Source: Punctularia strigosozonata HHB-11173 SS5
Lineage: Eukaryota > Basidiomycota > Agaricomycetes > Corticiales > Punctulariaceae
Assembly (NCBI RefSeq): GCF_000264995.1
Contig: NW_006767437.1
Location: forward strand, 2,243,515 to 2,271,234
DNA length: 27,720 bases
Reading direction: 5' to 3'
The notes under the pieces were generated by a model. It saw nothing but the letters and a program-made list of their open reading frames with translations, was not told the DNA's origin and did not search any database. Both the position numbers and the translations under genes were made by a program. How positions within the stretch are numbered: the stretch's first letter is position 1; the number at the start of each line of letters is the position of its first letter. Positions 1-11,118 of this stretch are shown here, piece by piece.

Positions 1-3000
1 CTTTGGACATCCACTGTACGGCGAGATTGACGATGACCGACCGATGACAGCAGACCATCACCGGACTTAGAAGGAACGGTGAGCCCTGTGATCGCACGGT
101 ACCCGGTCGGTCTTCGCTCGGTCCGTGTACTGTCACCGTGAATTGAGTAGAAACGTAGTTTGAACTTCAAGTATGATGTAGGTCGATACTTAATTCGACT
201 CTTAAAGTAACGATTTAGGTTTCGATCGGACTGATATTTTGGGTATCGGTCGGACCTGTATGTAAATTCATTCTTAAAATGCCGATTTCAGTAGAAATCG
301 GCTTTCAACTTCAGATCAAGACCAGGTTTTTTATTCAAGTTTCGATTACCATATCGGACTGGCTGTGATTATGAGTGCCGAATTCCGTATAAAGCGGATT
401 TCTATCTAAATCTAAATGCCTTATAGGGATTTTGGAATCGAATATAGTTTCGATCGGATTTGCGGTATGAAACTCCCGCCGTGAATGCATCCGCGAGTCA
501 GGGACCGGCGGGGCGATTCAGGGCCTGACAGTGACAACCACAACCGGCGCCTCGACTTTCTCCACTTGGACATCCAAGAACAATCGGCCGCGTGCGCGGG
601 GTCCGCTGTCTTTAGAACCTAGAGTGTTCCAATTGCCATCTTGGTGCATATATGCTCCGCATCTGCGAGTGTCTGGGTAGCTCTATCTCGGTACATGCTG
701 ACCCGTTCATGTGCAGGCCAGCGACGGCAAGATTAACAACCTGGGCTTGTCGGCACCGACGGTTTCCCCATGGTATATTGTACGCCCGACGACAGAGTTG
801 AGAGAAGAATTGCGAGCTCCACGCGACGGGAGACGGATTTGCTCAGAAAAGGAGCGGGTTTACAGACGATGTTACAGAATATTTCTTTGTTTTGAGCAGA
901 TGAGCATCCAGTTGCATGGATAATAGCTGGAGTGTAAGAGGGACGTGTGTCGAACGTCATTAAACTCACTAGCGGAAGTAGTGCGATGGATTTATGACTA
1001 ACAAAACAAAGGGAGGTAGGTAGAAGAAAGCGTGGGGCGCATCCAAGTCGTGCTATTGCGCACATGCGGTACGTCCAATTTGGCACTCGCCGCATTTGAG
1101 AGGTGTCCATCCGCGGTCCGCTCAGCACCCGCATCGATATAAATGGTGTTGATGGCACCCTACAAGCACGACGAGGTCCGAGACATACGGCTGATAAGCT
1201 GACGTTCGGCGAGTGTTCGTGAATAAACCACTTCAAACGAGGGAAAATGCACGCTATTAATAGCGAGAGTAGAGGGGATTCTGCATGTCTCACCACACGC
1301 TATCCGTCATCTGTTCGTCGTTTCTGGTGGTATAGTAGTGAAACCAGCAAAGCACCTCACGCCACTCGGGCTCTGAGATAAGGCGGGAAGTAGTTTGAAT
1401 GACCTCCAGGAGATTCCGTCGCGGACAAGACCAGTAGCCGATGCCGATTCGCGGACATGGTTCGAATCCTACTCATAGAGCTATTCATAATTCATGCGCT
1501 GGTGCCAGCACTCGGTTGCGAAGAAAGCGGGAAATGATGAGCTCAATCCATTTTCGGCCAGATACATGTACACAGTGCAAGAGCTAACTGCGCGTTCTGG
1601 TGCAAAGCACCGCGCCGACGAGAGACCGAGTATGCGCAGAGCAAGAGCCGTCGGCAGTCCCCGTTGTCCAGGGAGAAAGGTCTGATCGACTTCGACGGAT
1701 TTATTCGCAAGAGGACGGGAATAGCAAGAGCGGCGCGATCCGGCAAATTGGCACGGCAGGTTCGTTCATGACAGGAGAAGGGTGAAATGGGATCTAATCG
1801 GGCCCCGATCGAGGACATCCGTGTACATTATACCCTTCGCCTTCGCGGAGGCAATTTCTGGCGCCGACGATATTCCTTGTCCAAGGTGGCGAATAGCGAA
1901 GAGCCGCTGGCTGAATTTGCGCGCCAAGAATGATGAAAGGCCGTAGACGTTGTAAAGAGAAACCAACCTCAACTCAGAGTTTGGATCGCATATCGGCGTA
2001 CCAAGCGAGAAACGTTTGATAGAGTTTGAGTCATTTCCGGGCTTTGACGGGAATGCGAGAAGCCAAGGGCGCCATATCCGAAGCCGAGGACATCGTTTTG
2101 CGACAAGATGCGTGGCCAATGCCCAAAGCGCATATGATGAACCCCGTGCTTTGCAGGTAAAGGTCGATCCACGAAATGAAGAAGCATAACAATTGAGGAC
2201 CTGCGTGGGTACCCGGACAGGGTGCGGCGTTAGAAAAAAGCATAAATCAGGAGTCAACGGGAGACGTCATGAAAAGACGGGACTGGGGCGCGCAGGGATG
2301 GTGGGGTTACGCAGAGAGTTGTGGAGCAGATAGACTGTTCGATGTATAGGACGCATAGGGACTGCGCTCCAAACGCCAAAATAAGGATGTTGATGTCTGA
2401 TCATCAACCACCACGACCGCCGCAGCGTGGGCTTTGAGTGCAGCGGCGTGTCACCGCGGGCCACCTTCTAGCGTGAGGTCGGACGAAGAGCCCGTTTGAG
2501 AAGTCGGACGAGGTGGGTGGGTGCGCTCCCACCAAGTCTGGGGTTGGCGCCAGGATCAATGCGGGCGGCGAGCGGTCTCCCGCGACGCGGACGGGGCCGC
2601 AGTACGAGCAAAGCAGTGAGAGCGGATGCTGTCAGCCCACTGGGGCAGCGTATTGGATGAGTGCAACGGGGCTGACGAGCTTCTGGGATGACCCTGAGAC
2701 GCGACTGAGGCCGCGCGAAGGCAGGTGACCGCCGCGCTCGCCCGCCTCTGCCATGCGTCGCGAGGCGATTACGCGTTACAGCGTGGTGTCGAGGACCGCA
2801 GCGAGCCGGCATATGTTCGGAGCGTCGATTACACATGCCGAGCTGGGGATGGGTCGAGTGCGTTCCGTGCCATGCAGCTCGTTCACTGGAGCGGAAGATG
2901 GAGTAAACAGACAGGCGACGAGGGCGGTCAAGGTGCAGGGATCAGTACGTCCACCGGCCGGGCTGTGCAGTTGTCCGGGGCCGGGTAAGGAAATGTTCTT

Positions 3001-3661
3001 GGGCCCGAGGTGCGGGAGAGGCAAAAGGAAGGAGCCAATACGCCGCTCCGGGGACCCCTTGCCAAACCAGCGGGCGCCCGACCCTCCAACCAAGTACTAC
3101 TGTACAGTTGTTGCTGGAGGCGTTGCTGAACGAGTGGTCCGCTGGTAGAGCCGCATGGTGTACTTGCAATATCGGATGCGCGTGTTGGCTAGAACGAAGA
3201 GAGATGAAATATATATCATCGGGATCGGATGGAACGTGCGGCCGCGGGGGTCCAGGAGACGCGCGTGATTTCGTACGAGTGCGTGCCGGACGTCGGTCCG
3301 CCTGGCCGCAGGCACCGGCTCTTCAATGTTTAGGCCAGCAGCCCAGTTGCCCATCTCCGCCTCTCCCGTCGCCCTCAACCTCCTCGACGTCGTTCTCCGC
3401 GTCGTCCAGCGTCCCCGCCGTCCCCTTCACCGCCCGGACTCGCGTCTCTGCCGGTGTCGAGCGCGCGCCACACGTTCAGGGCCTATTCGGAACCGTTCTT
3501 CCCCTTGTTCCGTGCCTTTTCGACGACGCGACCGATTGGCTCCCTCGTTCCTCGATCCGTCTCGGCTTTCTTTGTCCGCCTCCTCCAGAGGCCCCTGTCA
3601 AGCTGGAATTTTCCGTCCGCTCCGTCTTTGGTCGTGAACACGAACAGCATCTCTATCAAAC
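1..3661. other. gene-free or unannotated 3.7 kb left flank
   Basis: I could not support a gene here on either strand. The first 480 bases are AT-richer and carry short repeated motifs and a hairpin, listed separately. Positions 700-2460 contain only short, overlapping frames with no recognisable family motif. Positions 2460-3200 are GC-rich with open frames on both strands that look like chance. From about 3330 to 3661 the plus strand becomes strongly pyrimidine-rich, as is common in promoters and 5' leaders of basidiomycete genes, and this probably belongs to the gene starting at 3662. A decayed transposon in 1-2460 is possible, but I see no terminal repeats or transposase motif. Confidence 0.5.
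281..302. repeat. 9-bp perfect hairpin
   Basis: The sequence reads GCCGATTTC, loop AGTA, GAAATCGGC, a perfect 9-bp inverted repeat. It lies between two copies of a 12-base motif (GTTTCGATCGGA at 219-230 and 447-458) in the AT-richer left edge. The purpose is unknown; a remnant of a repeat element is one possibility. Confidence 0.5.
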
Positions 3662-5615
3662 ATGATATCTCACTTTACCCAACCCGTCCTCAACCTTGCG
3701 CCCGATGCGCTGCAAGAAATCGACGGTGGCGACGCCGTTTCGAACCTTTGGATAGGTTCGTAATTATTCGCCGCTCGAGTTCTCCCCTTCCTGACGGTAT
3801 CACCAACCAGTGTTCTCCCGGTGTAAAGACTCGCTCCAGGACGGCGAGAGGCTGGAGAACATCTCCTGGCGACTGTGGTATCGAGAACTCGCATCCCACG
3901 ACCCGTCCACGCACTACGGCAAGCTGCTTCACCGGGCCAACGAAGAACAACGCGTCTCAGGTTACCCATTCCCGAGCTACGCGGACGACAAAGATGGTAA
4001 ATCCCTCATGACACATCCGACGCTCCATCCCCGCGCCCTAACCCCGGATCTTTTCTTTCACGTAGTTCGGGGTAATGATTGCTGGGAACGTGTCCCCTCT
4101 CCTTCCGCACTTTCGGCGGTGTCGTCGGAATCTGCCAGCTCCGTCGACGATGCGGATCCCCCTCGTCCGCCTGTGCGACGGTCAACCTCCACGTCGTCGG
4201 TGGGCAAGATCATCTGCGATATGCTCCCCGAGAAAGTCGTCTACACGCACAACGGGAGATTGCGTTCGCCCTCGGTCGAGCCACATGTATCCAGGCCACG
4301 ACTCACCGTTGTTCCGGAACCGGTCATCAGCAAGCTTAGTTCGCCGCCGCCCGCATCGACGACTACGAGCGCGAATAACAGCGCCCCCGGTTCCCTCGCA
4401 CCGAAAGTGGTCGTCGTCAATCCCACTCCGCATCCAACACCTCCGGCAACGCCGGTCCCCATGATGCCCCCGTCCGTTCTCACGGTACCGCCGCATTCTC
4501 CTACGGATATGCTCCCTCCTCCTCGGAACGCGGCGCCTACCCCTCGTGCTATGCCGCCACCCGCCACCGCGAGCCTCGAACCTGCGCTCGCCCCTGGTGT
4601 AACCGTCATCGCGCGCCCCACACCCACGCCTGCCAAACCTTCGGACGCCAACAACGATACGCTCAAGGCGTCTGAACGGCGCTTCTTCCTCAAGCAGAGC
4701 CCGGAGGACGATTCGCCCGATCGTCAATCGGGCGACGCTCTCTCGCCGCGTGATCCTCGCGGAGGCGGCTCTTCGGTCACGTCGGAAGGCACATCGGTGA
4801 CCGCCAGCTCGGACAGCCCAGCGGCGGATGAAGAGCCGACGACCAAGGCGCCATCGGCCCCTCCGAAGCGCGTGGCGTCTGCCACCACCGTGTCGTCCGG
4901 TATCGGCGGTCACGCGCGCGGTCGCAAAGGGAAGGAACCAATACGTGCATTAACTTCGCAACGTCGTCCCGTTCCTCAGCGCCCGGGCCCTATCCGACGT
5001 GCGACTACGGATGTCAAGACGAAGGAGAAGGAGAAGGAGAAAGAGGCCAATGACAAGCCTAAGCCGCACGCCGCCTTCAAGATCGGTTCGACGTCGTCCA
5101 ATGGCTCCAAGTCTCGTACGGCCGCGAAGATGAAGCTCACGAGCGTGCCCAAGGCCGACGTCGCCAAGGGTAAAGGCAAGGCCAAATCGGCAACCGCCCA
5201 GCGCGCCGCTGAGATCGTAGGCAAGCGCGGCATCGTGGTCGACAGCTGGTCGGACACGGAGACGGAGACGGACGACGACTCGGACTGGGCCTCGGAGGAT
5301 GTGTCGGATGCCGGCCCCTCCAAGAAAAGTCAGAATAACAAGAAGAGCGGGCCGCAGAAACGGACGAAGGAGGAGCTGGAGGCGATCCGTCTGCGTGAAG
5401 CCGCGGAGGAAGCGCAGCGGCAACGCGACCTGTTCGCGAAGCTGCCGAAGAGGAGCTATTCGAACCTGAACCGGACGGGCAGCGGCCTCCTCAGCATGCT
5501 CTTCCATCCCGAAACGGCCCTCGCTCCCGGCAACCCGTATGCCCGCGCCGGCTTCTCGAGCGATGACGTCGTCGGTATGCGGCCTCCGCAGCAGCCAGAA
5601 AAGCCGTCACGTGGC

Positions 5616-5652
<37 letters not shown>

Positions 5653-6467
5653 CGCCGCCTCGAAGGCAGGCCAGTGCTGGTCCGTTGGGCCCTATGGCGC
5701 GGCTGGGCATGGGCATGACCTCGATGAAGCCCCCGCCACCGGACCCGCCGCGCGCTCAGGTCCAAGTCAGCGGTGCACCTGGCACCAGCCTGCTGAAGAC
5801 GAGCAAGAGTGCCGCCGCTCTGCCGACGGTCACCGCGACGCCAGCCCCCGCCCAGCTCAACGCGACGGCACAAAAATCGGGCTACAGGCCCAAGGGCCGA
5901 CCGGAAGAGCTCGAGATGGAGGACGACTCGGACAGTGCCGAAGAAACCGGCGGGATATCCAAGAGTTTGGCCCAGCGCAAACTGGAGGAGCTCGCGAACG
6001 GCAGGAGAAGGGAGAAAGCGAGGGAGGAACCCCCGCCTCCCGAGATACGTCCAGCCTTCGAGCCCCCCGTTCAGCAACACACTATGTATCGCTCCCAGAC
6101 TCAGCCTGCCGCGCCCCGTTCGACCGTCGCCCCGACCCCTGTCCCGTTACCTGCCGGTCACCCGTATAACCTGCCAACCCCTGCTGCTCCGACTACCCCG
6201 CGAACGACGCGTCGACAGATGCTCGCCACCGAGCTCAGCGAGTCTCTCCGCCGGAATCTCCTATGGGAGAGACAGGTCAGCATGATCAATATGGTCGGCC
6301 CCCGGAAGCGACCCAACGCCCTCGGTGGCGGCCTGCGACCGTTGACGACCACGAATGGCGATAACGAGGCTGGTGGAAGTGGGTCTGACCCGCAAGAGGA
6401 GGCGAGGAAGCAAGCATTGGCGAGGAACAAGAGCTGGGCCGACGACTACCACTACGCTGGGTGGTGA
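3662..6467 (+). CDS. GATA_AreA-like (DUF1752) / DUF3295 protein
   Basis: The model has three exons: 3662-3755, 3811-3996 and 4066-6467, giving 893 residues. Introns are 55 and 69 nt; the second has a CCTAAC branch-type element and a CACGTAG acceptor. Joining exon 1 to exon 2 builds the conserved core of PF08550 (residues about 28-55): L-W-I-V-F-S-R-C-K, then G-E-R-L-E-N-I-S-W-R-L-W. The middle is long, Ser/Pro/Thr-rich and probably disordered. Further on come an acidic stretch with a SWSDTE motif, a NRTGSGLLSMLF motif near residue 555, a run of 11 CAG codons near 612-622, and a C-terminal TRRQMLATELSESL...LLWERQ block near 805-830. These later blocks match DUF3295 as I remember it. Proteins with this pairing are nuclear or regulatory fungal proteins linked to nutrient and stress signalling. 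There is no zinc finger, so it is not itself a GATA factor. The start is chosen by the AAAC-ATG context and because it completes the domain. Confidence 0.85.
5619..5651 (+). repeat. (CAG)11 microsatellite encoding poly-Gln
   Basis: Eleven uninterrupted CAG codons encode a glutamine run inside the DUF3295-type protein, in its disordered region between two basic/Pro-rich segments. Pure trinucleotide tracts change length easily, so allele length variation is expected. Confidence 0.9.
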
Positions 6468-7853
6468 CCGTCGTGAAACGCGCTTGGGGCGAGGGAGATA
6501 TTCCTCACCAGGCGATGTGTAAGATATGCTCGGTGCGCGCCTCCAACGGCGCCCGCGTTAATCTTGGTTCTGCACTTTCTTTCTCTCTCGATTTGTTCAA
6601 TATCTGGCTCACAGCGCTCCTTGCGTCTCTTTCGCTCATGCGTCGTCGTCTCTCGTTTCGGTATCGATTTTCCTTTTTCTGTTCTGGTGATTGGTCCATG
6701 GCATGTTCCTCTCAAACTGCATCTGCATTCATCCACACCCTCCGTCGTTCGCCCCTCCCATCCATCCATCCGCTAACCACGCATCGCATCGATCATCGGT
6801 CCCGTTCTTGTTGTACCAATACCTAGCATATGACCCGTCCGCTGTTTATAATGTGTCATATAGTTTTCTGAATCGCAAGGAATAACACGGTTATTGTGGG
6901 ATGTGATTCGTTCCGGTTAGGCTCTTCGGAGGCCGTCGCGGGCCTCTTTCCAACTTCGACCTGCATGCATGTATCTGACGCTACGCCCACCTGGTCTTGA
7001 CTTGTTAGTCGGATCTTTCTCATACGGCGGAACAATCGCAGCCACTTCGATTATGCTTCAGCAACTACTGCACCGTCCTGGCAGTGTTATAGATGTTCAG
7101 CCACTACAAGTTGACGACCGATTGAGAACTTGCTTGGAGGTCTCTCATGACCTCCATCCGCACACGCCTCTGCGCCTAGGACCAAGCCGTACCACGTCCA
7201 ACGTCAGCTCATCGAGTTTAACTCCCTAGATCAAGGATTTTCCCCTGGACAAGCGGATACGCGACTAGACAAGGTCGAACTTCGTTTCAACGCATGCTCC
7301 TTTCTCAATGTGTCGCGATTGAACCAGTCCGGCACGATGCGCGGTGAATGCAGCCTCGAGCTCCCGAATCGTTGAGGTTTGCGTTTCCTCATTGCTACTA
7401 TATTGAACGTCACACAGGCGACCTCTCTTACATGTCCACGATCTCCGGCGTTTACGTTCGTCCACCGATCCTAAGGCCTCAGTGTGTGTAGTCACATCGG
7501 GGGGACGCGCAGGCAGGCGCCAAGCGCTCCCCCACTTGACGTACACACGTCGACGTCGGGCAGTGCCTCTCCGTAAATTGGCAGCAACGTCTCGATTCCG
7601 CGTTTCGATGGACGCTGTCTTCGATTTTCGCCGCCGTCTCCTACGCGAGCTGCATAGCGCCGCATTTTCTGCACCTGGCCAGTCGGGCAGCGAGCTCGGA
7701 AATTCATCGACGTTCTTAGAGCGCGTGGATGTCAAAAAACGGCGTCAGCAACGCTCCCTTCACTTCGTTTCGTTCGGCCAAGACGCCGCGACGTCCTGCG
7801 ACGCCCTGCGAGGGTTCGTGGATGCTGCTCTGTAGTCGGGATCCGTGGCTGCT

Positions 7854-7859
7854 TATAAA
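7854..7859 (+). promoter_or_regulatory. TATA box of the hydrophobin gene
   Basis: A TATAAA sequence lies 109 nt upstream of the hydrophobin ATG, in GCTTATAAAGG context. A start of transcription roughly 30 nt downstream would leave a leader of about 80 nt. Hydrophobins are usually very highly expressed, which fits a consensus TATA element. Confidence 0.65.
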
Positions 7860-7937
7860 GGTGTAGGGCGTACACATTCCTACCTTAGTCGAACAGCCGA
7901 ATTCAACGCAGCACACTTCAGCTCAATCAACCTCATC

Positions 7938-7955
7938 GTCGTCGTCGTCGTCGTC
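7938..7955 (+). repeat. (GTC)6 microsatellite in hydrophobin 5' leader
   Basis: Six GTC units followed by ATC/TTC variants run almost up to the hydrophobin ATG at 7968, within the predicted untranslated leader. Confidence 0.75.
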
Positions 7956-7967
7956 ATCATCTTCGTC

Positions 7968-8386
7968 ATGTTCTCTCGTTCTTCCCTGCTCGTTGCCTTT
8001 GCTGCGCTCGCCGCCGTCGCGTCCGCGACCAAGAGCCAGTGCAACACCGGCTCGATCCAGTGGTCCAGAAGGTGCGTTGTCAGCATACATCGCCGACCGC
8101 ACCGTTCTCACTACTTTGTCGCCGTAGGCGGATTCTCCCGGCGTTGCGACGCTCTTGAAATTGGTCAATGTCGTTGTCGAGTCGGTGACCGGTGAAGTCG
8201 GGGTCAACTGCAGCCCCATTTCCGGCGTTGGTGTCGGCGGCGATAGCTGCAGCGTATCACCTGTTTGCTGCGAAGACAACAACTACGTACGTAATTGCGT
8301 CCATTCGTACGGAAAGCAAACATTGACGGCGGTCTCAGCGTGGCTTGGTCGCGCTCGGTTGCGTCCCCGTCAGCCTCTCGGCCTGA
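7968..8386 (+). CDS. class I hydrophobin with a frame break in exon 1
   Basis: This is a small secreted cell-wall surface protein that self-assembles into amphipathic films on hyphae and spores. Exons are 7968-8071, 8128-8286 and 8339-8386; introns are 56 and 52 nt, at positions usual for the family. Residues 1-20 form a signal peptide (MFSRSSLLVAFAALAAVASA). The frame then gives C1 (SQCNTGSIQ), and exons 2-3 give ADSPGVATLL, NCSPISGVGVGG, DSCSVSP, VCCEDNNY and LGCVPV, so C4 to C8 are present. The C2-C3 doublet expected after SIQ is absent: the DNA reads CAG-TG-GTCCAGAAG at about 8058-8071. Exon 1 is 104 nt and ends in phase 2, while exon 2 is conserved only in phase 0. A 10-nt deletion explains both facts. 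As spliced here, translation stops early in exon 2. An alternative weak donor at 8076 (GTTGTC) restores frame but still lacks the doublet. It is a pseudogene, a divergent allele or an assembly error. Confidence 0.85.
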
Positions 8387-8973
8387 GAATTCGTAGAGAT
8401 TGCGATATTAGACTTGTTATACACACCGTCCTAATTGGCGTCTTCGCGATGCATAGTTTGCAACCAGAAACTGACGTCGCGAGACGGTCCGAGGGTCCTC
8501 GCATGCGACGACAGTACGTACGCGATGTTCCCTCCGAGGGCTATGTATGAGATTGCAAGGCAAGGCTTCGTGTGCTCGGTGTTATTGGCATCCTACGAGG
8601 GGGAGATCCCAATAGCTTAGCCAAGGCCCTGGTAATTCTATCTTGCGTTCCAAATGATAGGAGTTACAGAGGGCGGATCAAATTCTCACGATGGTATGCT
8701 GCCTCGCGTGCTCAGACGGCGTCGCACAATCGCAATAGTCACCCGGTGGCCAAGGCAGATGTCGACAACGCCCACGCCGCAGTCGTCGGGTGGGCCGCGC
8801 TGTACGAGCTCGTCGGGACCGCAAACGCGGCTGCGAGATAGGCTGCGACAACCAACCGAAAAACCCACCGCAGTGATGCGCAGCTTCAAGCACATGCTTC
8901 CGAACGGAGCGGCCAGGGCCTATATAACGATCGGCGCCTACGCGAGCTCGCCTGCCCTACCCTCCTCGCCTCC
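8387..8973. other. intergenic region, hydrophobin 3' end and next promoter
   Basis: No gene is supported in these 587 bases. The left part should hold the hydrophobin 3' untranslated region. The right part is the promoter of the membrane-protein gene at 8974, with a TATA box at 8921. Short plus-strand frames (8435-8841) have no recognisable motif. Confidence 0.6.
8921..8927 (+). promoter_or_regulatory. TATA box of the DUF7330-type gene
   Basis: TATATAA lies 47 nt before the ATG at 8974, a spacing that would give a short 5' leader. Confidence 0.55.
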
Positions 8974-10705
8974 ATGATCATAACCGAAAGCGCCGCCGAC
9001 GCAAAAAACCAGCCAACGCGAGTTGGCGACCCAGAGGCCCAGCGCACCAGCGAAAGCCGACTGCTCGCCGAGGGCCCGCCACCGGCGTACGGCGCAGGAC
9101 CGAGCAGCAATATACTCTACAAACCTTATCCACCAGGTGCTCTCGAGGAACACGCAGAGCGTACGGCGACTCGCGCAGCTCGACGACGATTCCTAGGCGC
9201 TTTTGCTGTAGCGGTTCTCATCTGGGTCTTGGTCGGTATGCTGACCGGCAGTATCGCCGATCTCGGTAGATGGGGGCGCAACCACAACAACGTGCGTATG
9301 ATTTTCAACCGCGATCACCGCAGGTGTCGACTTATCTTCAGCGTGCCGTCGCGCAGGACGTGGAGACCGGCATGGGTTGGCCGTCGGCGGAGGATGGCCA
9401 CATCGAGCGATGCGTGCACGGCGATCAATGGTCCGAGGCACATCCCTACCCCGACGATCATGAACGCTACATCCGTACCACGTCCTTCAAGCTACCTGTC
9501 GACGCGGAGCATCTCTTCTTCATCTCAACAGGGGCTCTGAGCTACGGCAAGCTCGACATAGTTCAAGGCGAGCACGAAGGAAACGACATCGAGGTCGAGG
9601 TCTCCGTCGTCTACTGGCTAGAACGTATCCTGAAAAAGGCGAGCGTATGCCGCCTCAGTCGCGAGGACGACCAGCACGGTGTCGGAATTTTCGTATGTCG
9701 GACGTGGTCATCCAATATCCGCGCGGCTAACGACTCCGTTATTGCAGACTCCGAGGTACTGGAAGCACCAAACAAATAAGGAGAGCCTAGATTTCCGCCT
9801 CGTTGCCAAGCTCCCGCGTCCCAGACGTTCGCCCGGCCACATCAAGAAATTCACGACCAGTTTGCACAATTTTGCCACCCACGTCGGCAGCTTCCTGGGA
9901 GTGTATCACTTCGACTCGATTACTCTCCGCAGCACGAACCGGCCCGCGGTCATCGAGGCAAGACAACGTTTGGTCTGCTTGTTCCCGATCATGCTAACCA
10001 TGACGCAGAGTTTGGGCGGCGAACGCATCAATATCATCACGACCAACAGCGCCGTTGAGGTATCCGACATTGTTCAATCTCCGGCCACCGAGATCCACAC
10101 CACGAATGGTCCTATCACCGGCGTCTACAACTCGTCAACGTCGCTCTCCTTGACGACCAGCAATGCGCGCATCAAGGCCGACGTCCATCTGTACAATTAC
10201 GGCAAAACAGAGTCGACTTTGAGTGTCGCGACCACGAACAGGTCAGTACCTGCTTCCCGTGCTAGATGAACTTCATATACCCAACCCGCCGTTATTCAGC
10301 CCTCTCGAAGCCAACATCAGCTTCTATAACGCGACTTCGAAACCGTCCCACTTCAAAGCGTTCACCACGACGTCCAACGCGGCCCTCAATGTCCACTTCC
10401 CCACTCTCGCCATCGACTCGGTGCTCAACTACATCGCGCACACCACGAACTCGCCCGCGTCGGTATACCTCCACCCGGCCTTTGAAGGATCGTTCCACGG
10501 CCGCACGAGCGTCATGCCCGCGCGACTCGAGATCCCCGACTTCAAGAACGACCCCGCCGGTCGCGGGCGCACGCGGCAGGTGCAGAACCTGCAGCAGCGC
10601 TCGCGCGAGTTCTCCGGTCAGACCTGGTGGGGACCGAGCCACCCCAAGGAGTTGGGTTCGGTCTCGGTCTCCACGACCAACTCGCCTGTTTATCTCCGGC
10701 TTTGA
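8974..10705 (+). CDS. single-pass type II membrane protein, DUF7330-like
   Basis: Five exons (8974-9291, 9342-9692, 9748-9957, 10009-10241, 10300-10705) give 505 residues with all phases consistent. Introns are 50, 55, 51 and 58 nt; the third starts with GC (GAG|GCAAGA) and ends GACGCAG after a GCTAAC branch element. The N-terminal 70 residues are polar and contain a PPPAY segment (a PPxY motif, about 35-39) and a basic ATRAARRR stop-transfer. One hydrophobic helix follows at about 73-95. The remaining roughly 400 residues are Ser/Thr-rich beta-type sequence with repeated TTN, TTS and TTNSP motifs and several N-x-S/T sites, suggesting an extracytoplasmic, glycosylated repeat-like domain. From memory the C-terminal part resembles the basidiomycete family DUF7330; its function is unknown. 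The N-terminus fixes the start: ATG is preceded by a TATA box and the frame is blocked upstream. Confidence 0.75.
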
Positions 10706-11118
10706 GGTCTTTGTTCAGCATGCATGTAACATCAGCTCTTTTCTCTTACCCTTCGGTGCCTTCGGGGCGACAAAACACAAACTGTCTTTCTGTTGCAATT
10801 TTCACGCTTTATCTGTACTCTGACCGAGGTTAGGCAGCAATTCATTTGCGAGTGCACGAATGCGTGCGCTTGAGACCACAAAAACGCACGAATGCGTGCC
10901 GGACTCGCATGCGTAAGCGAGGGGAAGGTATATCACTCTCGTCGTTCTTCTGATTAGTTCACGGGCGCCATGACAAATCTTATAATCTGAGCCGCTCTCA
11001 ATCTGCACGCTACTACCAAACAAACAAACACATACAATTCAACAGCCATGGAACGCAGATGTTGGACACTGCGGGTGCCACCGTGCTGGATACTGGACCT
11101 TCTGTTTTGCATCGTTAA
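10706..11118. other. convergent intergenic region
   Basis: This lies between the stop codons of the DUF7330-type gene (+) and the DUF6534-type gene (-), so it should hold two 3' untranslated regions. It contains a pair of small inverted repeats, listed separately. I see no coding potential. Confidence 0.6.
10854..10899. repeat. duplicated 14-base inverted repeat
   Basis: The 14-mer GCACGAATGCGTGC occurs at 10854-10867 and again at 10886-10899. Each copy is itself an inverted repeat (GCACG, AATG, CGTGC). The copies are 32 bases apart, close to three helical turns. They sit between two convergent genes. Confidence 0.7.

Larger units (their letters stand above)
6468..7967. other. intergenic region between DUF3295 gene and hydrophobin
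   Basis: About 1.5 kb holds the 3' end of the upstream gene and the hydrophobin promoter. Frames on both strands (for example 6969-7229 plus and 7265-7735 minus) carry no family motif, and the minus one is dominated by Arg/Ser and covers promoter sequence. The TATA box and a GTC microsatellite are listed separately. Confidence 0.6.

Noticed and set aside
1458-1476. GGTTCGAATCC, a tRNA B-box-like sequence
   Set aside because: The flanking bases do not form a T stem, and there is no A box, acceptor stem or T-run around it.
1766-2257. Faint aldo-keto reductase resemblance on the minus strand (GFGYGALGFS, then YNVYG about 40 residues later)
   Set aside because: The two pieces are in different frames and the following family blocks (lysine motif, substrate region) cannot be found in any frame, so chance is as likely.
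3108-3665. 185-codon plus-strand frame ahead of the DUF3295 gene
   Set aside because: Low-complexity translation of the pyrimidine-rich leader; it ends at the real start region and has no motif.
7265-7735. 156-codon minus-strand frame
   Set aside because: Arg/Ser-rich composition, no motif, overlap with the hydrophobin promoter, and no splice or promoter support.
9292-9323. A 32-nt intron after exon 1 of the DUF7330-like gene
   Set aside because: The acceptor 18 bases further on (CTTATCTTCAG, 9341) gives a normal 50-nt intron in the same frame.
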